Shown one piece after another: positions 62,601 to 64,000 of a stretch of DNA of 64,000 nt. Below the pieces are notes generated by a model. That model searched no databases, had not been told where the DNA came from, and saw only the letters and a program-made list of their open reading frames with translations. The position numbers and the translations under genes were made by a program. Position 1 is the first letter of the stretch; every line of letters starts with the position of its first letter. The DNA comes from Hoplostethus atlanticus (taxonomy: Eukaryota; Chordata; Actinopteri; Trachichthyiformes; Trachichthyidae): positions 1,881,001-1,945,000 of the forward strand of contig JAXDDX010000050.1 in NCBI GenBank assembly GCA_034670405.1. Direction: 5' to 3'.

Positions 62601-63547
62601 GGTCACATCTTATCACTCTTTATGCTGTTATCCTCAGATATAGGCAGCATACTTTCACTGAATAAAGCACAGTTAACTCCTGAAAAGATTGTCATGTGAC
62701 ATAACAACAAAAAGTGCTGAACGTGCATTGATGGTGTCAACTCTGCTTCTAAGTCAGTGTTCCTATTTACACTAGTCTTGATTTTCCAAATTCTGGCCAC
62801 GTACCACTTTGACCAGACAGACTGACACCACAGTGACACCACAGTGACAGCCCACAGCCTCAGACCTTAGCAGGGAGGCCTGGGGCATGTTGCCTGGGGA
62901 AGCAGTGATAGATGCCATTTCTGGGCCATTGAGCTGGTCCAGGCTGATCTATGGGCATGTCGCCCTTCCCCTTTGCTTCCCTGTGACTTTGACTGGAGTA
63001 AACAGCTGACAGGGCCAAAAGAGCCCGCGAACACCGCTCTCCCTCTCTCTAGTCCTTTCTCTCCATTCTCACTCTACCACTCATCACGTTCTATTGCTTC
63101 CCCTCTCTCTTTTTTACTCCTTGTACCACTCCAACTCTCCCTCGCTCACCTTCCTACTAACACCCCTCCTCACTCCCTATATTTCAGACTCTCTGGGTAC
63201 AGTGAGCACATGGCCCTCTGCAAATGTCTGTATAAATCAGAATAAGGGTCCAGTAGTTGTGGTCCACATCACACATACACTCCCACTCTCACTCTCAGCC
63301 ACTTATTCTCTCTAGCGCCAAGCACAGTAATATGAAGATACATGCAAACACACACACACAACTACAAAAGCGCATTGCACTCACACCTACCAGTGAACTT
63401 GTTGACTCCAGCCTGCTCTGCCACGTTGGAAAGGGCAATGATGCCTTGCGAAAGGTCACTCGCAGCCTCATCCATCTCTATGAGTGCATGGGGACCCACA
63501 TCTCCACTGGCATAGTTAGCTATGTAGATGGCATAGCGGCCTGTGCC
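52728..63547 (-). CDS. crtac1: crtac1, eleven 3' coding exons (461 C-terminal residues)
   Basis: Cartilage acidic protein 1 (CRTAC1/LOTUS), a secreted or surface glycoprotein of matrix and neurons; the B form is described as a Nogo receptor antagonist. Exons in transcript order: 63547-63391, 60738-60604, 60459-60317, 56843-56707, 55874-55792, 55508-55408, 55295-55127, 53690-53545, 53456-53414, 53251-53108, 52855-52728. All phases match and every intron is GT-AG. The sequence aligns colinearly with remembered human CRTAC1 from about residue 213 to the end. It includes calcium-type DxDxDG loops of the FG-GAP-like propeller (DFNRDGKTD, DFDNDNELE, DFDGDGRLD), the ASPIC/UnbV segment (FGAFARGAKVVVYTKKSG), a DKDEC calcium-binding EGF module and a hydrophobic C-terminus. 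The signal peptide and first blades are encoded beyond 64000. Confidence 0.95.
53108..53251 (-). CDS. crtac1: crtac1 exon: calcium-binding EGF module
   Basis: DKDECTQFPSVCPPDRPICT, then NTYGSYKCRANKRCNQGFEP and NKDGSACV. Six cysteines, the DxDEC calcium motif and the CxNxxxxYxC hydroxylation consensus (CTNTYGSYKC) define a cbEGF. The acceptor CTCCAG follows a C25 run. The donor GTGAGT is strong. If the donor were not used, the frame would continue 30 residues to a stop at about 53016. Confidence 0.94.
53257..53281. repeat. G25 homopolymer (C25 on the crtac1 strand)
   Basis: Uninterrupted run of 25 G on the plus strand. On the crtac1 strand it lies immediately upstream of the EGF-exon acceptor and forms essentially the whole polypyrimidine tract. 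Confidence 0.9.
53414..53456 (-). CDS. crtac1: crtac1 small exon: first Cys pair of the EGF region
   Basis: A 43-base exon: CGHGFAMNENGRCT plus one base. It corresponds to human CGQGFSQQENGHCMD. Acceptor TCTTGCAG, donor GTAAGG; phase 0 in, phase 1 out. Confidence 0.93.
53545..53690 (-). CDS. crtac1: crtac1 internal exon: end of ASPIC/UnbV region and acidic linker
   Basis: Completes a Gly codon, then KDVATSVEVYWPDGRSVARP, LEPSEINSVLQISYPLDEEE and ATPTVEIE. The SVEVxWPDG motif ends the ASPIC/UnbV domain; the acidic DEEE linker follows. Acceptor TGACCAG, donor GTACTG; phase 1 in, phase 0 out. Confidence 0.94.
54101..54169. repeat. (CA)34 microsatellite
   Basis: Perfect CA tract in a crtac1 intron. 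Confidence 0.92.
54897..55072 (+). mobile_element. tRNA-derived SINE, second copy
   Basis: It shares CAACAGCCATGTGTCCTGTC and AAAGTGTCCTTGAGCAAG with the element at 57674-57862, in the same orientation. The tRNA-like head is more decayed (GACACAGGTTTGATCTC). Confidence 0.65.
55127..55295 (-). CDS. crtac1: crtac1 internal exon: ASPIC/UnbV domain
   Basis: GTTNSWLRVIPRTQFGAFAR, then GAKVVVYTKKSGPHTRIIDG and GSGYLCEMEPVAHFGLG. This is the core of the ASPIC/UnbV domain, nearly identical to human. Acceptor TCTCTCAG, donor GTAGGT; phase 0 in, phase 1 out. Confidence 0.96.
55408..55508 (-). CDS. crtac1: crtac1 internal exon: propeller loop DFDGDGRLD
   Basis: AIVTDFDGDGRLDLLVSHGE then SAAQPLSIYRVNQ. 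It carries the clearest DxDGDGxxD calcium loop of the gene. Acceptor ATCTCCAG. The donor is GTGTGT and begins a short GT run, an unusual +3 to +6 sequence. Phase 1 in, phase 0 out. Confidence 0.95.
55792..55874 (-). CDS. crtac1: crtac1 internal exon: VTRREHGDPQIEELN...
   Basis: Completes an Arg codon, then VTRREHGDPQIEELNVGD and AAEPEGRGTG. Matches human VIRREHGDPLIEELNPGD. The acceptor TGCGGTAG has a poor pyrimidine tract, but frame and homology fix it. Donor GTGAGT; phase 2 in, phase 1 out. Confidence 0.93.
55875..56706 (-). other. crtac1 intron (0.8 kb)
   Basis: No repeat or exon recognised apart from a short TG/GT stretch next to the donor (about 56649-56680). Confidence 0.7.
56707..56843 (-). 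CDS. crtac1: crtac1 internal exon: propeller loop DFDNDNELE
   Basis: DIASQKFSMPSPVRTVIAAD, then FDNDNELEVFFNNIAYRGSS and ANRLF plus two bases. Almost identical to remembered human DIASPKFSMPSPVRTVITAD. Acceptor TGTGCAG, donor GTACAC; phase 0 in, phase 2 out. Confidence 0.96.
57674..57862 (+). mobile_element. tRNA-derived SINE
   Basis: GGGCGGCCTAGCGCCTACAG and AAGGTCACGGGTTCAATC form a degenerate box A / box B head. The body reads CAGCCATGTGTCCTGTCAAA, GTGTCCTTGAGCAAGAC and CTCACTCAGTGTAAGTCACT, ending AAGCTAAATGCATAAAA. It shares most of its body with the copy at 54897-55072. It lies sense-opposite to crtac1 in an intron. Confidence 0.75.
58311..58928 (-). mobile_element. non-autonomous hAT transposon with 8-bp target duplication
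   Basis: A 618-bp element bounded by the perfect inverted repeat TAGGGCTGTCAAA at both ends, continued by imperfect GATTAATC-rich repeats. It is flanked by identical 8-bp duplications GTTCATAT (58303-58310 and 58929-58936). The end sequence and the 8-bp duplication place it in the hAT superfamily. It keeps only a BED-finger ORF and has no catalytic domain, so it cannot move by itself. Confidence 0.85.
58438..58749 (-). CDS. BED-type zinc-finger ORF of the hAT element (truncated transposase)
   Basis: 103 codons from ATG at 58749. MDDSKQHIGPLDGKFEYKKT is followed by a BED finger, with Cys32-x2-Cys35 and His51-x4-His56 within VVCTLCRKEFSFHRSTSSLK and YHINAKH. Homology to hAT transposases stops after GLRQTTL, and the last 25 or so residues look like read-through of the deletion junction. 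DNA binding is plausible; transposition is not. It may be unexpressed. Confidence 0.6.
   Translation of the reverse strand: MDDSKQHIGPLDGKFEYKKTQDGTIDRHKVVCTLCRKEFSFHRSTSSLKYHINAKHTLVGDSSASTSATPGLRQTTLYFDIWTPYLFYSLNKTHVKCIYRLLS
59360..59515. promoter_or_regulatory. candidate intronic enhancer with DR1 site
   Basis: A repeat-free block with TTTTAATTAAAG, CAATTTAATTAGCGG and TTAATCGG homeodomain-type cores. It ends in GGGTCAAAGGTCA (59494-59506), a perfect-form DR1 nuclear receptor half-site pair (HNF4/RXR/COUP-TF class). Enhancer function and conservation are inference. Confidence 0.3.
60317..60459 (-). CDS. crtac1: crtac1 internal exon: propeller loop DFNRDGKTD
   Basis: VEDPMQHGRGVALADFNRDG, then KTDIVYGNWNGPHRLYMQLN and NRKQRFK. 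The Asp-rich loop DFNRDGKTD is a calcium-type blade motif. Acceptor ATCGTAG, donor GTACGT; phase 1 in, phase 0 out. Confidence 0.95.
60604..60738 (-). CDS. crtac1: crtac1 internal exon: GRGVVVGPIVSQTLSDVFCDNE...
   Basis: 135 bases. GRGVVVGPIVSQTLSDVFCD, then NEYGSNFLFRNNGDGTFTDV and AQQAG; the NNGDGTFTD motif marks an FG-GAP-like blade. Acceptor TGTGCAG, donor GTGAGA, phase 1 at both ends. Confidence 0.94.
61705..61960 (+). pseudogene. LINE ORF2 C-terminal remnant (L2/Rex-like)
   Basis: The plus strand encodes YLQAMVKPYTPARPLRSAAS, SRLFSVLAPQWWNELPTVV and SLPIF, then after a frameshift FRRRLKTHLFKKHYPDPSS. This is the familiar C-terminus of fish L2/Rex-type ORF2 proteins. It is 5' truncated and frameshifted, so inactive. 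It lies antisense to crtac1. Confidence 0.8.
61961..62525 (+). repeat. LINE 3' tail of four ~104-117 bp degenerate repeats
   Basis: The motif TTTAAGCCCCTCC recurs with its AAGCCC at about 62111, 62215, 62331 and 62448 (spacings 104, 116, 117). Between them, CTATTGATTCTGAAGCCACA and GTGATGGCTC-type motifs recur too. It starts immediately after the LINE ORF remnant. Confidence 0.65.
63391..63547 (-). CDS. crtac1: crtac1 internal exon: GTGRYAIYIANYA...
   Basis: 52 codons plus one base. GTGRYAIYIANYASGDVGP, then ALIEMDEAASDLSQG and VAEQAGVNKFTG, matching the human GSGRYSIYIANYAYGNVGP region. Acceptor TTTTGCAG, donor GTAGGT; phase 0 in, phase 1 out. Confidence 0.94.
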
Positions 63548-64000
63548 CTGCAAAACGGCAAAGATGGCTTTCTTCAGTTCAAAGCATAATAAAACAGAGA
63601 GAAAGAACATGAGGAAGTTGTAATTGCATGTGATTTTTTATTGCATGTGAGTATTTCATGACCTTTTTCTTTCGACTCTGTCTATCCCAGTGAACAAATA
63701 CTATGCATCTCACCTTTTCCCAATCAAACCCTTTGTTTTCCGTTTATCTTCCCTCTACACCGTTTCCTACCCTTTACCCCACCTTCTCCCCAGTTCTCCC
63801 TCTACCCTTTTCTCTGCCTCCCTTTGGAGATTAATTTCACACTCCATTATCAGTCAGAGTCCCTGCAGACACAAACTCACAGACGGAACCACACTAATAG
63901 ACTACACACTCAATTCCAATGAGCTTCCCGACCAGGCCTAACACATTTCAATCAATACACACATACACACACACACAGGACATTTGTGTAAACATTGCCA

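Larger units (their letters stand above)
60739..63390 (-). other. crtac1 intron with LINE 3' end
   Basis: A 2.65-kb intron. It holds a degraded LINE ORF2 C-terminus (61705-61960) and its tandem tail (to about 62525), plus GA-rich sequence at 60770-60900. No other exon was found. Confidence 0.8.

Overview
The window is vertebrate nuclear DNA, almost certainly from a ray-finned fish. Three recognisable vertebrate genes are split into exons with GT-AG junctions. They lie in a background crowded with dinucleotide microsatellites and fish-type repeats: tRNA-derived SINEs, L2/Rex-like LINE remnants and hAT elements. I cannot name the species.

Layout. (1) 1-6137 is intron 1 of sfrp5, a minus-strand gene. 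Its exon 1 (6138-6705) encodes the signal peptide and frizzled cysteine-rich domain; exons 2 and 3 were not found and probably lie left of the window. (2) 6706-30024 is the divergent intergenic region between sfrp5 and golga7b. It holds microsatellites, a SINE-like tail, a possible conserved noncoding block near 9.2 kb and, at 24.3-26.4 kb, a nest of mobile elements. (3) 30025-41761 is golga7b on the plus strand, five coding exons, 159 residues. Its first coding exon supplies only 12 coding bases. Its 3' UTR probably runs to about 45.4 kb. (4) 45.4-52.7 kb is the convergent intergenic region. (5) 52728-63547 holds the last eleven coding exons of crtac1 on the minus strand (461 residues: FG-GAP-like repeats, ASPIC/UnbV domain, EGF module and a hydrophobic C-terminus of the CRTAC1-B type). 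Its 5' exons lie beyond 64000.

From memory, the order and orientation sfrp5(-), golga7b(+), crtac1(-) match human 10q24, so this is a conserved block. The genes are not an operon and need not act together. SFRP5 is a secreted Wnt antagonist, GOLGA7B is an accessory subunit of a DHHC palmitoyltransferase, and CRTAC1 is an extracellular matrix or neuronal surface protein.

Most interesting observations: a 31-codon in-frame extension with about 90% GC at third positions directly after the golga7b TGA stop; two hAT-like elements with 8-bp target duplications, one carrying a BED-finger ORF and the other inserted into an older fish repeat; CA/GT repeats at or just inside several splice donors; and a 25-base C run serving as the polypyrimidine tract of the crtac1 EGF exon. 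I found no CRISPR array, no bacterial-type gene system and no functional tRNA or rRNA gene.
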